Source of the DNA: a virus
Virus record (IMG/VR): IMGVR_UViG_3300027970_000030
Location: 1 to 59,343 of that record
DNA length: 59,343 bases
Strand: one strand, 5' to 3'
Shown: one piece after another, positions 7,875 through 16,601 of the stretch
Layout: each line of letters opens with the position of its first letter
Numbering within the stretch: position 1 is the stretch's first letter
Position numbers and translations under genes: made by a program
The notes under the pieces: generated by a model
What the model saw: only the letters and a program-made list of their open reading frames with translations
Told to the model about the DNA's origin: nothing
Databases searched by the model: none

Positions 7875-8242
7875 CCTTTATCTTTCAATTTGTTTAAGAA
7901 TAATTTGAAATCTTTGATACCTTCATCATCCATTGAACGATGAATTGAACGAATAGCATCTTTAATTGATTCTGGGTTATCTTCTAATACACCTTTAAAC
8001 CAATTCATATTATCCCAATGTTCTTCTTTCCAAGGAAGAGTTGTTTTGTCAGTAAATTCAATATCAAAACCCTCATAGAATGTTTCACCATCATCTTTAT
8101 AGAGTCTGGATGCTTTCCATACATAATCATCAGTTTCACAGATTGATCCAATGAAATCAATTACTTCAATTTCTTTTGTTTCGGTTTTAGGTTCTGTTTC
8201 TCTAACATACCAAACACCATTGATTAATATTCTATCTTCCAT
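7868..8242 (-). CDS. Hypothetical protein
   Basis: The protein is 124 residues, acidic, with aromatic patches (NGVWYVRETEP, WKEEHWDNMNWFKG). I do not recognise a domain. It belongs to the small-gene operon and overlaps the downstream gene by 7 bp. Confidence 0.7.
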   Translation of the reverse strand: MEDRILINGVWYVRETEPKTETKEIEVIDFIGSICETDDYVWKASRLYKDDGETFYEGFDIEFTDKTTLPWKEEHWDNMNWFKGVLEDNPESIKDAIRSIHRSMDDEGIKDFKLFLNKLKDKGW

Positions 8243-8284
8243 AATTTTTATTTTATATTTTTTTTGTGAACCAATAATAACAAA

Positions 8285-8575
8285 TTACCATCCTTCTTCC
8301 TTTAATCTTTTTGTATTTTCATCAAGAGTTTCAATTATCTTTTCAAGAGTTTTACCAGATGGATCTGTTGTTTCAAGCCTTAGTATTTGAGAAATGACAG
8401 ATTCAACTAAAAGATTCAATCCCCAACCTGAACTACATTTATCAGCTTCACGCCCAAACATTTCAATAAATTTATCCTAAACGGATTCTCTTAAAGGAAA
8501 ATCTCCTCCAAAAGGAACTCCATTTCTATCTATTGCTCCTATAATACAATACCAAAATTCTAATTTTTCTTCCAT
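8285..8575 (-). pseudogene. Small gene interrupted by an in-frame TAG
   Basis: The frame starts MEEKLEFWYCIIGAIDRNG and reaches a TAG at codon 33 (8477-8479). It then continues in the same frame as DKFIEMFGREADKCSSGWGL to a TAA at 8285-8287, 97 codons in all. The sequence across the stop reads like one globular protein (PLRESV-stop-DKFIEMFG). CAG to TAG would be one transition. The intergenic sequence before it is near-identical to that before its downstream neighbour (both end in an AATTTTTATTTTATATTTTT-like stretch on the + strand). Confidence 0.6.
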
Positions 8576-8654
8576 AATTTTTATTTTATATTTTTTTGTA
8601 GTCCATAAATCAAATACCTTTCATAAACCCATTTAGTTCCAAGAACTAAAACTT

Positions 8655-8933
8655 TTATTCAGATTTTATTTTCTCCAAGATATATTTTGAATTATTTGTG
8701 TCAAACTTTAACACATTACCATCATATTCAAATGAGGTTATCTCTGTGGTTAACCAGGTGTATGTGAATAAATGGGGTTCAAGAATAACTGATCTTCCTA
8801 TTGCTGGTTCATCGTGAACTTTGGAGAATCTTCCATCTTCATCCCACTCAACGAATTTAACAACTCTACCACCAAGAATTCTATTATCTTTTTCCCTGGT
8901 TAATTTGTATGTATCACTAGTTAGTTTATTCAT
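8655..8933 (-). CDS. Small hypothetical protein
   Basis: The protein is 92 residues, mostly predicted beta (LGGRVVKFVEWDEDGRFSKV, FTYTWLTTEITSFEYDGN). No recognised domain. It overlaps the upstream gene by 8 bp, which supports translation. Confidence 0.65.
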   Translation of the reverse strand: MNKLTSDTYKLTREKDNRILGGRVVKFVEWDEDGRFSKVHDEPAIGRSVILEPHLFTYTWLTTEITSFEYDGNVLKFDTNNSKYILEKIKSE

Positions 8934-9111
8934 AATCTTCTTCTATTTTTTCAATGTTTGTTATTATGGTAAAGTTAATCGGAAAACAAGCAACGGTTTC
9001 ATCTTTATACCAAAATCTATAGAGACCATTAATTGCTTCAAAATTACCAGCAAAAACTTTGAAGCTCTTAGTATTGTCTCCTACTATAACGGATATCTCA
9101 AATTTGTTCAT
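8926..9111 (-). CDS. Small hypothetical protein
   Basis: The protein is 61 residues (MNKFEISVIVGDNTKSFKVF), beta-rich, with no known domain. It is coupled by overlap to the downstream gene. Its start codon is preceded by a T-rich spacer of 12 bp after the upstream gene. Confidence 0.6.
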   Translation of the reverse strand: MNKFEISVIVGDNTKSFKVFAGNFEAINGLYRFWYKDETVACFPINFTIITNIEKIEEDYE

Positions 9112-9123
9112 AGTTGTATTTTT

Positions 9124-9684
9124 TTAATATATATAATTTCCAACCCATTCAAATTTAGTTTCCATTTTAAATTCAAAACCAATTGGATATTTTGTTAAGG
9201 TTTTTAACTCCTGTTCATAAAACCATTCTTGTCTTTCCTCGTAGTCCATATCTTTCCAATTTGATGGATAATTTTCTTCATATCCATTTCTATCAGAACC
9301 ATTATATCTTTCTCTAAGTTCCCAACCCCTTGAAAATATTTTCCGTAAATCTTCTTCTGTGTATTTGTATTTCTCCTTGGCTTTCTTATAACCAATCATA
9401 AGAATATTGGAAATTGATTTGTTACAACTTTCGGAAATTGATTTCTCATATTCATCTTCTTGAAGTGGTGGAAGTAGTGGAATGTTTTTCAAATTATTGG
9501 CACTTAATGGTAAATGTGCCAATATTTTTTTATGGACTAGGGGATGTATATCGTTTAATGTGTCAATCTGTTCCAATCCATTTGTACCATCCACATAAGT
9601 TTCCAATACTATATCCCCTTCTTTAATTTCTGAATCATCCACAACAAGTAGATAGTTTTCTGTTTTAATTATATCGTATTTCAT
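9124..9684 (-). CDS. Hypothetical phage protein
   Basis: The protein is 186 residues. The N-terminal ~60 residues are beta-rich. The C-terminal part contains YTEEDLRKIFSRGWELRERY and YEERQEWFYEQEL, a helical pattern seen in hypothetical phage proteins. There are no catalytic motifs. It is the second gene of the operon. Confidence 0.7.
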   Translation of the reverse strand: MKYDIIKTENYLLVVDDSEIKEGDIVLETYVDGTNGLEQIDTLNDIHPLVHKKILAHLPLSANNLKNIPLLPPLQEDEYEKSISESCNKSISNILMIGYKKAKEKYKYTEEDLRKIFSRGWELRERYNGSDRNGYEENYPSNWKDMDYEERQEWFYEQELKTLTKYPIGFEFKMETKFEWVGNYIY

Positions 9685-9685
9685 A

Positions 9686-9838
9686 TTATTGTTTTTTTAA
9701 ATCAATTAATAATAATTTACCAATAACAAAACCAAGACCCATAATAAGAGTCTCCTGATAACCACATAATTTAACACATAATATTACTATTGATACACCT
9801 AATATCATAGCTAAAACATAAATTAATAATTCTTTCAT
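9686..9838 (-). CDS. Small two-helix membrane protein
   Basis: The frame encodes 50 residues, MKELLIYVLAMILGVSIVIL followed by CVKLCGYQETLIMGLGFVIG and a lysine-containing tail. Two hydrophobic segments (about residues 3-24 and 30-44) predict two membrane passes. The gene sits first in the small-gene operon, directly downstream of a perfect TATCTTTG box. Confidence 0.55.
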   Translation of the reverse strand: MKELLIYVLAMILGVSIVILCVKLCGYQETLIMGLGFVIGKLLLIDLKKQ

Positions 9839-9860
9839 AATTTTTGATTTTAATTTTAAA

Positions 9861-9868
9861 CAAAGATA
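9861..9868 (-). promoter_or_regulatory. Bacteroidota-type -7 box TATCTTTG
   Basis: On the minus strand the sequence reads TATCTTTG, an exact match to the Bacteroidota consensus TAnnTTTG. It lies 22 nt upstream of the first gene of the 4.9-9.8 kb operon. A clear -33 TTTG is not visible at the usual spacing. Confidence 0.5.
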
Positions 9869-9901
9869 GGTAATTGGTTTTATAATTTAAAATGTTTGGG
9901 G

Positions 9902-9910
9902 ATATTTATT
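9902..9910 (+). promoter_or_regulatory. Candidate late promoter box ATATTTATT
   Basis: The box lies 10 nt upstream of the ATG of a + strand leader gene, followed by the A-rich stretch TTAAAAAAGA. It is divergent from the TATCTTTG box about 35 bp away, so this gap separates an early-type and a late-type unit. Confidence 0.5.
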
Positions 9911-9920
9911 TTAAAAAAGA

Positions 9921-10286
9921 ATGAAAAGAATTGTTAGATTAACTGAACAAGATTTGGTTAGATTGGTGAAGAGGGTAATCAATGAAGATGACGATGAGAG
10001 TAAATTAATTGATTTATTAAGAAGTAAGAATATTAATAATGTTAAACTTGGATTAATGCTTTATGATTCTCAGGATATTGGTGTTAAAAAGGATGTGGTT
10101 GATAAAGCTAAAGCAAATGTGTTAAGTATGTATCTAATTAATTTATCAGATTTAGAGGTAAATAATTTTGCTGATGAACTTGGTTTTGGTGATTGGTTTA
10201 AAGGTAAAGATATTGACAGTTTAACCAAAAAAATTGTGAGATTTGGACATTGGGATAAAATAAAGATAAAAATATTATATTCGTGA
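9921..10286 (+). CDS. Leader-bearing small protein
   Basis: The protein is 121 residues. The N-terminus MKRIVRLTEQDLVRLVKRV-INED is the longer leader type also seen at 28973-29377 and 56059-56466; it ends I-N-E. The remainder is a small charged helical domain without known motif. It is translationally coupled to the next gene (GTGA overlap). Confidence 0.7.
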   Translation: MKRIVRLTEQDLVRLVKRVINEDDDESKLIDLLRSKNINNVKLGLMLYDSQDIGVKKDVVDKAKANVLSMYLINLSDLEVNNFADELGFGDWFKGKDIDSLTKKIVRFGHWDKIKIKILYS

Positions 10287-10654
10287 TTTTTATCAAAGAT
10301 AACGAGCGTGATAAAATAATTAGAGAAATAAGAAGACGAGTTAAGGAACACGATAATAGAAAATCAAAATACGATAAATACTTTGCTGAAAAGAATACAA
10401 ATATTAGTAAGGGTAAAGAATTTGTAAGTAAAAAAACTGATAGTGGGATTAGTTTACATTGGGATCGATATGATAATCAATATCTTATATATTTCCCAGA
10501 AAATGAAGTAGATACTCAAATATTACCTTTTGGTGATAGTGATACTGATTTAAGATTGGGTGAAGAAATTTTTGAACTTATTAAAACTTTGGAAGAAAAT
10601 GGAATGTCATCTGAAAAACTATATAGATATGCAGAAATAGTAAAAAACAAATAA
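10283..10654 (+). CDS. Hypothetical protein
   Basis: The protein is 123 residues, starting at a GTG that overlaps the upstream stop. The N-terminal half is very basic and helical (KIIREIRRRVKEHDNRKSKY); the rest is beta and acidic. The function is unknown. A terminator hairpin follows within 20 bp, so this gene ends a two-gene unit. Confidence 0.65.
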   Translation: MIFIKDNERDKIIREIRRRVKEHDNRKSKYDKYFAEKNTNISKGKEFVSKKTDSGISLHWDRYDNQYLIYFPENEVDTQILPFGDSDTDLRLGEEIFELIKTLEENGMSSEKLYRYAEIVKNK

Positions 10655-10663
10655 CAACAAGAA

Positions 10664-10696
10664 ACACCCACCCTTTTGAGTGGGGTTTTTTATTAT
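10664..10696 (+). terminator. Rho-independent terminator
   Basis: A short GC-rich stem (ACCCAC ... GTGGGG) is followed by GTTTTTT on the + strand. It directly follows the stop of the + strand unit 9921-10654. Confidence 0.65.
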
Positions 10697-10773
10697 TAAA
10701 ACTTATGACTCACCCCCAATGAAAATCCAATACCAGGATTAGTTTCAACTTTATATGGTTGGTTAAATTTCAT
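10696..10773 (-). CDS. 25-residue ORF resembling an outer-membrane protein C-terminus
   Basis: The frame reads MKFNQPYKVETNPGIGFSLG then VSHKF and stop. Alternating residues and a C-terminal phenylalanine are the hallmark of the last beta-strand of outer-membrane barrels. The ATG overlaps the stop region of the 10763-11674 reading frame. It may be a relic of a host-like barrel protein or a chance frame; evidence is weak. Confidence 0.25.
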   Translation of the reverse strand: MKFNQPYKVETNPGIGFSLGVSHKF

Positions 10774-11674
10774 TTAATCTATCTGTCAGTCTATCATTGT
10801 ACAACTCTTCATCTATATCCGCATACCAATAATCATAAAAGCTTGGTATTGGTTTATCAATAGAACCCTCATCAAGTAAAGCACCAAAAAGACATTTGGG
10901 GTCATCATTACAGTCTTCATAAGTTTCAAAATAATCATTAATATCATTATCACTAAAGAGGTCTTTTAAATCAATTTGCATTTTGATTTTCTCACTACTA
11001 AATTCAAATACATTACCCAATTTATTTAAAGCGGTTTCTAATGCGTCTCTCAAATATTGAGCATATTCATCACTTTCAATATCACTCATAGCGTCATTAA
11101 TTGCATTTTTAATTTCGTCAGTGTCATCATATTGTTCAATCATTTCTTTCAAACTAATATTCTCATCAGTTTCATTAATCATTTCTCTGATTTTACTTTC
11201 GTTATCGGAATCAACATAATATAAATTATCTTTCCAACTACCACCATCACCTCGATACATATCCCAAACATCATCACTCATTATTTTTTCATAGTAATAT
11301 ACTTTTCTTTTCGCATCATTTCCTGCTGGAGTTTTAAAAATATATGAACTATAATGATAATCACCTCCCAAATAATAACCAATATCACTTGAGTCAAATT
11401 CTATTGTAAATGTTGTAACAAATAGTTTCGCTTCAATAATACCCATTTGGGCTAACTTACTTTGCAAACTTCTTCTGTTGAATAGTTTAGGTCTTTCATT
11501 GTAAAGTTTTCTTATTGTTTCGTTAGGTAAATCTGAAATTTTGAAATCTTGGTTTGATGCGTATTCCGATCCAAAACCTTGGATTAAATAATCACCAGCT
11601 TCTCTAACATCAAATAATGGTAAAATATATTTGTGATATTCTTCTTTTGGTTTTGAATTTTTAGGACCTTTTAA
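10763..11674 (-). CDS. Continuation of PcfJ-like repeat protein beyond an in-frame TAG
   Basis: This frame is continuous with the gene at 11675-14035; the only interruption is the TAG at 11675-11677. It starts LKGPKNSKPKEEYHKYILPL, the exact continuation expected from paralogous domains, and runs 303 further residues without a stop. The last part is acidic (MSDIESDEYAQYLRDAL, LIDKPIPSFYDYWYADID-like pattern). Separate translation from an internal TTG near 11467 cannot be excluded. It shares its late-part character with 16602-17642 (SDNDxxxYFxTY, YNDRL). Confidence 0.6.
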   Translation of the reverse strand, partial: LKGPKNSKPKEEYHKYILPLFDVREAGDYLIQGFGSEYASNQDFKISDLPNETIRKLYNERPKLFNRRSLQSKLAQMGIIEAKLFVTTFTIEFDSSDIGYYLGGDYHYSSYIFKTPAGNDAKRKVYYYEKIMSDDVWDMYRGDGGSWKDNLYYVDSDNESKIREMINETDENISLKEMIEQYDDTDEIKNAINDAMSDIESDEYAQYLRDALETALNKLGNVFEFSSEKIKMQIDLKDLFSDNDINDYFETYEDCNDDPKCLFGALLDEGSIDKPIPSFYDYWYADIDEELYNDRLTDRLNEI

Positions 11675-14035
11675 CTAATATAATATACCATCTGTTCCTA
11701 TAGATGCTGTTAAATGACTTCTGTTTATTTTAAATTTCCCACCTGGTAACTTTTTATCACTTCTTAATGAATATAGATATCCATATGAACTTCTTCCGCA
11801 ATGTCCCATTCTTTGACATTCTTCATCTGAATTGTTTGTTTCTAGGTCAACCCAATAATATCCTTCACCATCTTTTCTAAAATCAATAATGATTGGGTGG
11901 GTTTCTTCATAATTGATTGCACCATCACCAATATTTAAACTATCGTGCCATATCTTTGCGTCTGTAATTATATCAGTTATACTAGTTTCTTTGTCGTAGT
12001 GACTTGTAATTTTATTATCTAAACCTCCAACACTTTTTGGCGCTCGATTATAATCCATTATTGATACTAAAACCGGTATTATTCTTTGGGGATGTAATTC
12101 ATTTATTTTCTTCTTAGCTGCATTTAAAACATCCGCTTTAGTCATACCATAATTAATTAAATCGATATTGTTATCATAGTACATTTTAAGATATTTGTTA
12201 GCAATCCAAACAGAAGTTTTTCCACACACTCGGTCGAATGTTTCTGCTAATCCTGGTTTCATCCCAATTTTTTCAGTTAAGATTTTTAATCTCTCCTCTT
12301 GTTTATCTTCAGTTAATAATCCAAAATTTTCATTATATTCTTTCAAAATGTTTATAACATCTCTATCACTATAATTTTCATTAATTGAGTTGCTTTTGAG
12401 CTTTCTGTCTAAAATCTTTCTAAGATAAAAATTGAATTGATTTCTATCTAAATCTATTGTTGGATAAGACCAAGTTGGTAAATCAATTAGTTTATTATCT
12501 AATAATCCATAAAATACATCTGCAACAAGATAACCATCTTGATCAGAGTTCATTTCAAATTCTTGAAACACTTGTAATACAGTATCACTATTAACATTAA
12601 CTAGGTTTGTTAGGTCACCTTCTATTATTATAGCTTCATCCCTTTGTTCATCATTAACATACCCATAATGTTCTAAAGTTACAATCAATGAATCTTTATA
12701 TTCTTCTCTTGCCGATTCTAACATAGTTTGTGTGGTAGCCTGTTCTATAGCATATGATATGTCCTCACGTATATCATATGATTCAATCATATCATTTATA
12801 CTACCTTCAACAAATTCTTTGTTTTCTTTTTTAGCTAATATTTTTAAGAGTTCAATTATTTTATTTTTATTTTCATCTCTAATATATTCTGTTGCTTCAA
12901 ACCAATGTATAAAATCCAAATTATCAATTACAAAATCATTAAATTGTTCAAAATAATTCTCATTGTGAAAGGTTTTTAATATAACTTCAGATAAGTAAAC
13001 ATCTCTTTTAGTGTTATAATAATTATTTGAAATCTGTTGATACAATTTTGTGTCATTTTTAATTAAAGTATGAACTATACTATAATCAAAATTAATATAA
13101 TATTCTGTATTAAAATTAAATCTACTTGTAACTCCAAGTTCTTGTAATTTTTTATAATCATTAACTCCAGTATATAAATCAGGTCTTTCTTTGTATAATT
13201 CTAAAAATTCATTATCTGTTAAGTCAGTTAATTTGAAGTCATTCCCAGTCACATATTCTTTACCAAAATAATTAATGAAATATCCCCCATCATCTAATTT
13301 AAGTTGTAAAAGTGGTATGATATATTTGTGATATTCTGATTTTGGTTTGGAGTTATTCTTTCCTTTTAATTGATATACTATACCATCACCATTAATTGCT
13401 GCGGTTAAATGACTATCATTTAGTGTATATTTTTTTCCTGGTGCGTATTTGTAACTTCTTAAAGAATATAATGTACCTTTATCACTTCTACCACAATGTG
13501 ACATTCTATTGCATTCATCTTCTGAATAATCTCCTTTTAGGTCAATCCAATAATATCCTATCCCATTTTCACGAAAATCTAATCCTGGTATAATATTTTC
13601 TTCTTTTTCTTTGTAATTATGTTTACCACTATTTTTTTCCCATTCTGTTGCTAAGATTCTAATATCCTCCAAATTTAATTTTTCTAATGATTTTGTTTTT
13701 CCACTTAATTCGTATGTAATATAATCTTTTATCATCATGTATTGTCTGTTTATTTCTTCATTTTGTAAATCAATGTCAGATAACGCGCTTTTAACTGTTG
13801 GATATGTATTTGGCATCAATATTTTAGAATAATATTCACCAATTTTATTAGCCATAAAAATTGTGTTGGATTTGAATATACTTTCAAATAGTTTGGCCTT
13901 GTCTTCTGACATTCCAAATACTTTAACCAAAGTATCAACATTTTTGGCTTCAGTTATTAAAGTTCCAAACTTGTCATTATATTCTTTAAGAAGTCTGACA
14001 ATGCTATTTTCGTAATATTGTTCTTTTAGTTTCAT
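11675..14035 (-). CDS. Large leader protein with two PcfJ-like domains
   Basis: The protein is 786 residues to the TAG, 1090 if read through. It starts MKLKEQYYENSIVRLLKEYN and then TLITEAK, a leader-like module that recurs at about residue 555 (DVINILKEYNENFGLLTED) before the second domain. Each module precedes a domain with the motif ECxRMxHCGRS, SLRS, SHLTA and GDGIVYQLKG...NSKPKSEYH. That pattern resembles PcfJ-like proteins (G.CV....SLR...H.T.E...I.Q.KG..N..P...Y). The second domain is cut by TAG exactly where the others have Gln. Function is unknown. Confidence 0.75.
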   Translation of the reverse strand: MKLKEQYYENSIVRLLKEYNDKFGTLITEAKNVDTLVKVFGMSEDKAKLFESIFKSNTIFMANKIGEYYSKILMPNTYPTVKSALSDIDLQNEEINRQYMMIKDYITYELSGKTKSLEKLNLEDIRILATEWEKNSGKHNYKEKEENIIPGLDFRENGIGYYWIDLKGDYSEDECNRMSHCGRSDKGTLYSLRSYKYAPGKKYTLNDSHLTAAINGDGIVYQLKGKNNSKPKSEYHKYIIPLLQLKLDDGGYFINYFGKEYVTGNDFKLTDLTDNEFLELYKERPDLYTGVNDYKKLQELGVTSRFNFNTEYYINFDYSIVHTLIKNDTKLYQQISNNYYNTKRDVYLSEVILKTFHNENYFEQFNDFVIDNLDFIHWFEATEYIRDENKNKIIELLKILAKKENKEFVEGSINDMIESYDIREDISYAIEQATTQTMLESAREEYKDSLIVTLEHYGYVNDEQRDEAIIIEGDLTNLVNVNSDTVLQVFQEFEMNSDQDGYLVADVFYGLLDNKLIDLPTWSYPTIDLDRNQFNFYLRKILDRKLKSNSINENYSDRDVINILKEYNENFGLLTEDKQEERLKILTEKIGMKPGLAETFDRVCGKTSVWIANKYLKMYYDNNIDLINYGMTKADVLNAAKKKINELHPQRIIPVLVSIMDYNRAPKSVGGLDNKITSHYDKETSITDIITDAKIWHDSLNIGDGAINYEETHPIIIDFRKDGEGYYWVDLETNNSDEECQRMGHCGRSSYGYLYSLRSDKKLPGGKFKINRSHLTASIGTDGILY

Positions 14036-14038
14036 ATT

Positions 14039-15865
14039 TTATCTATCTTCAAGTTCATTTAATATTTCATTTAACATTTCATTGAATCTATCGTTATCCA
14101 ATTCAATGGTGTTTAAATCTGGTTTATTCCAATATGGTTTTGGGATAATGTATTCTTGTACTAATTTATCAAATACCATATCAACATAAATTTCATCAAA
14201 GTCATATTCAACATCATCATATGCTTTTAAAACCTCTGGATTGCCCACATCAACCAATTCGGCTAAATCACCAACTATAGTAATATCATTTTTACCAAAT
14301 ATAATATGTCCATTATAGTAGTCTTCAACATATTTGTTAAGTGTATTTTTTAATGATTCTTTAAATAAACCAAGACCTTTATCCACTAACAATTGTCTTT
14401 GGATGTCATATAAATAATACAATATACTCTCACCCATTTCAGTATCAATTAATAATTCTGAGAGTGGTTTGTTTTCATATTTTATTTTATCTTCCTCACT
14501 AGCACCTTGAACATTTACAATATCGTCAATAATCATTCTTTTCATCTGACTTTTAAGACCATCATAAACATAATTATTTAATATATTTTCAATTCTGTAT
14601 AATTCCGATTGTCTATTTGATATAGTCCCTGGTGAATAATCGTGATGAATGTCAATGTAAGATGCCATATCTTCATAATCATTTAACACTACTATTTCAG
14701 ATAACATAATTTGTCTCCTACTACCATATCCTGTTCTATCGTAAGCAACTTCATCCCCATAAATGTAGTAAGTAAGTATTTCAGCCCCTATTTCAATTTG
14801 AAATGCTGTTGGTAAATCTTCCGTTTCAATTTCAATACCTAATTCCTTCATTTTTTCTTTTAACCTACGATTACCTTTGAATATATCCGGTCTTTTTGAA
14901 TAAATCGCTTTCAAGGTTTCTAGTGGTAAATCTTCCAATCTAAAATCTTGTTGTGAAGCATATTCTTTACCAAATCCAGTTATGAAATATTCATCACCGT
15001 CATCTATCATATCAAACAATGGTAAAATATATGGGTGATATTCTTCTTTTGGTTTGGAATTCTTTGGTCCTTTTAATTGAAATAATATACCATCGTCCCC
15101 AATTGCTGCGGTTAAATGACTTTTGTTTAATTTTATGTCAGTTCCTGGATATAATCTGTAACTTCTTAATGAGAGTAATCTACCTTTGGAACTTCTCCCA
15201 CAATGCCCCATTCTTTCACATTCTTCTGGGGAGTTATATGTTTCCAAATCTGCCCAATAATATCCTATACCATTTTGATTACGGAAATCAAGAATAATTG
15301 GATGTTTTTCTTCATAATCCATTTTATCGTCACCGATATTTAAGTTTTTGTGCCAATCTTGTGATAGTCTGTATATTTCACTAAAATTTTCATTCTTAAC
15401 ACTTTCTATATTATTCTCTAGACCACCAATACTTCTTGGTGCTCTAACATAATCCATTATTGATGTTAGGTTTTCTCTAGCCCAATTTGGAAAGACTTTA
15501 GACATTTCTCTTTTTGCTACTACTAATATTTCACTATCAGTAACTTCTTTTTCCGAAACACTTCTAAGATATTTAAAACTAGATTTCAGTAATGTGTTAG
15601 CTAATTGTATTGCTAATTTTTTCCCCACCTCATTGAATACCTTAGCGGTTTCGGGATTTAATCCAAGTTTTTTAACTAGAGTATTTATTCTTTCCTCTTC
15701 CTTTTTATCCTTGTTCTCATTTAATAAGTCATACTTTGAGTTATATTCCCTCAATAAATTTATTACTTGGATATCTCTGTTTTCCTTAATCAATTTTGGT
15801 CCAAACTTATTATTATATTCTCTTAAAAGTTCAATTATCTTCTTATCTTGTGTTATTTTCCTCAT
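14039..15865 (-). CDS. Leader-bearing PcfJ-like protein
   Basis: The protein is 608 residues. Two leader-like modules stand in tandem at the N-terminus (KKIIELLREYNNKFG, then IQVINLLREYNSKYDLLNEN). Then come a helical region and the PcfJ-like block: ECERMGHCGRSSKGRLLSLR, SHLTAAIGDDGILFQLKG, NSKPKEEYHPYILPL. The intact FQLKG gives the reference for the TAG in the neighbouring paralog. The C-terminal third is acidic and helical. It is first in a two-gene operon with an ATATTTATA box 17 nt upstream. Confidence 0.75.
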   Translation of the reverse strand: MRKITQDKKIIELLREYNNKFGPKLIKENRDIQVINLLREYNSKYDLLNENKDKKEEERINTLVKKLGLNPETAKVFNEVGKKLAIQLANTLLKSSFKYLRSVSEKEVTDSEILVVAKREMSKVFPNWARENLTSIMDYVRAPRSIGGLENNIESVKNENFSEIYRLSQDWHKNLNIGDDKMDYEEKHPIILDFRNQNGIGYYWADLETYNSPEECERMGHCGRSSKGRLLSLRSYRLYPGTDIKLNKSHLTAAIGDDGILFQLKGPKNSKPKEEYHPYILPLFDMIDDGDEYFITGFGKEYASQQDFRLEDLPLETLKAIYSKRPDIFKGNRRLKEKMKELGIEIETEDLPTAFQIEIGAEILTYYIYGDEVAYDRTGYGSRRQIMLSEIVVLNDYEDMASYIDIHHDYSPGTISNRQSELYRIENILNNYVYDGLKSQMKRMIIDDIVNVQGASEEDKIKYENKPLSELLIDTEMGESILYYLYDIQRQLLVDKGLGLFKESLKNTLNKYVEDYYNGHIIFGKNDITIVGDLAELVDVGNPEVLKAYDDVEYDFDEIYVDMVFDKLVQEYIIPKPYWNKPDLNTIELDNDRFNEMLNEILNELEDR

Positions 15866-15882
15866 AATTGGTTATATATTAA

Positions 15883-15891
15883 TATAAATAT
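15883..15891 (-). promoter_or_regulatory. Candidate late promoter box ATATTTATA
   Basis: It lies 17 nt upstream of the ATG at 15865 (leader PcfJ-like gene), back to back with a + strand copy 15 bp away that serves the divergent gene at 15930. Confidence 0.5.
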
Positions 15892-15906
15892 TTAACTTAT
15901 CATCTT

Positions 15907-15915
15907 ATATTTATA
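15907..15915 (+). promoter_or_regulatory. Candidate late promoter box ATATTTATA
   Basis: It lies 14 nt upstream of the ATG at 15930 and is followed by an A-run. It forms a divergent pair with the box at 15883-15891. Confidence 0.5.
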
Positions 15916-15929
15916 ATATAAAAAAAATA

Positions 15930-16601
15930 ATGAAACGAAAAGCAGATTCACTACTTGATTTTTACTTTTATAAGTACTTAAAGGGTGGTGAAAAACAAAT
16001 AGACTTGAATGGTTTTATTCTAACCCCAACATTTGATGAAGAAGAACAAAGAATAATTTGGATTCCTAGTAACCCAAATAAATTATCTTTTGCCAAATAT
16101 ACATTGTCATCCCATGTTGAAGAACCACTATTCAAGTTTTCTAAAATGGCTTATGACCCTGATTTTTTTGCCGATGTAGTGGCAAGACAACAAATTGATG
16201 TTGTACAGAAACTTTTTATATCACCAAAAGATTATGACATTTTTATGGATGAATTAAAAAAATTGGAGTTGTTTAGTTTTGAAAATTTTGAATTCAAGAC
16301 CAAAGTATTAGATTTAGAGATTAAAAATGATGGTGGGGATGAAATGGACTTCTATGTTGATTTTGAAATATCAAACCCCATTGATTCCGAAACTGGTGAG
16401 AAAATAACTTTTACTGAATTAAGTGAAAGAATGTATGGTTTGAATGAAGATGACTCTTTTGTTGATAAGATTGATATTTGGTTTCTTCAGTTTTTTGATT
16501 TTCTTTTAAAGGAACGTCCAAGTCTTGTGTGTCGTGATACAACTCCAAATTATTATCCAAATTTTTTAATGAAAAATGGTAGACCAATTAAATATTGGTA
16601 A
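15930..16601 (+). CDS. Hypothetical protein
   Basis: The protein is 223 residues. The N-terminus MKRKADSLLDFYFYKYLKGG is basic and helical but lacks the I/L-x-E site. The centre is acidic and mixed alpha/beta; the end reads NYYPNFLMKNGRPIKYW. I do not recognise a family. The stop abuts the 3' end of the convergent gene at 16602. Confidence 0.65.
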   Translation: MKRKADSLLDFYFYKYLKGGEKQIDLNGFILTPTFDEEEQRIIWIPSNPNKLSFAKYTLSSHVEEPLFKFSKMAYDPDFFADVVARQQIDVVQKLFISPKDYDIFMDELKKLELFSFENFEFKTKVLDLEIKNDGGDEMDFYVDFEISNPIDSETGEKITFTELSERMYGLNEDDSFVDKIDIWFLQFFDFLLKERPSLVCRDTTPNYYPNFLMKNGRPIKYW

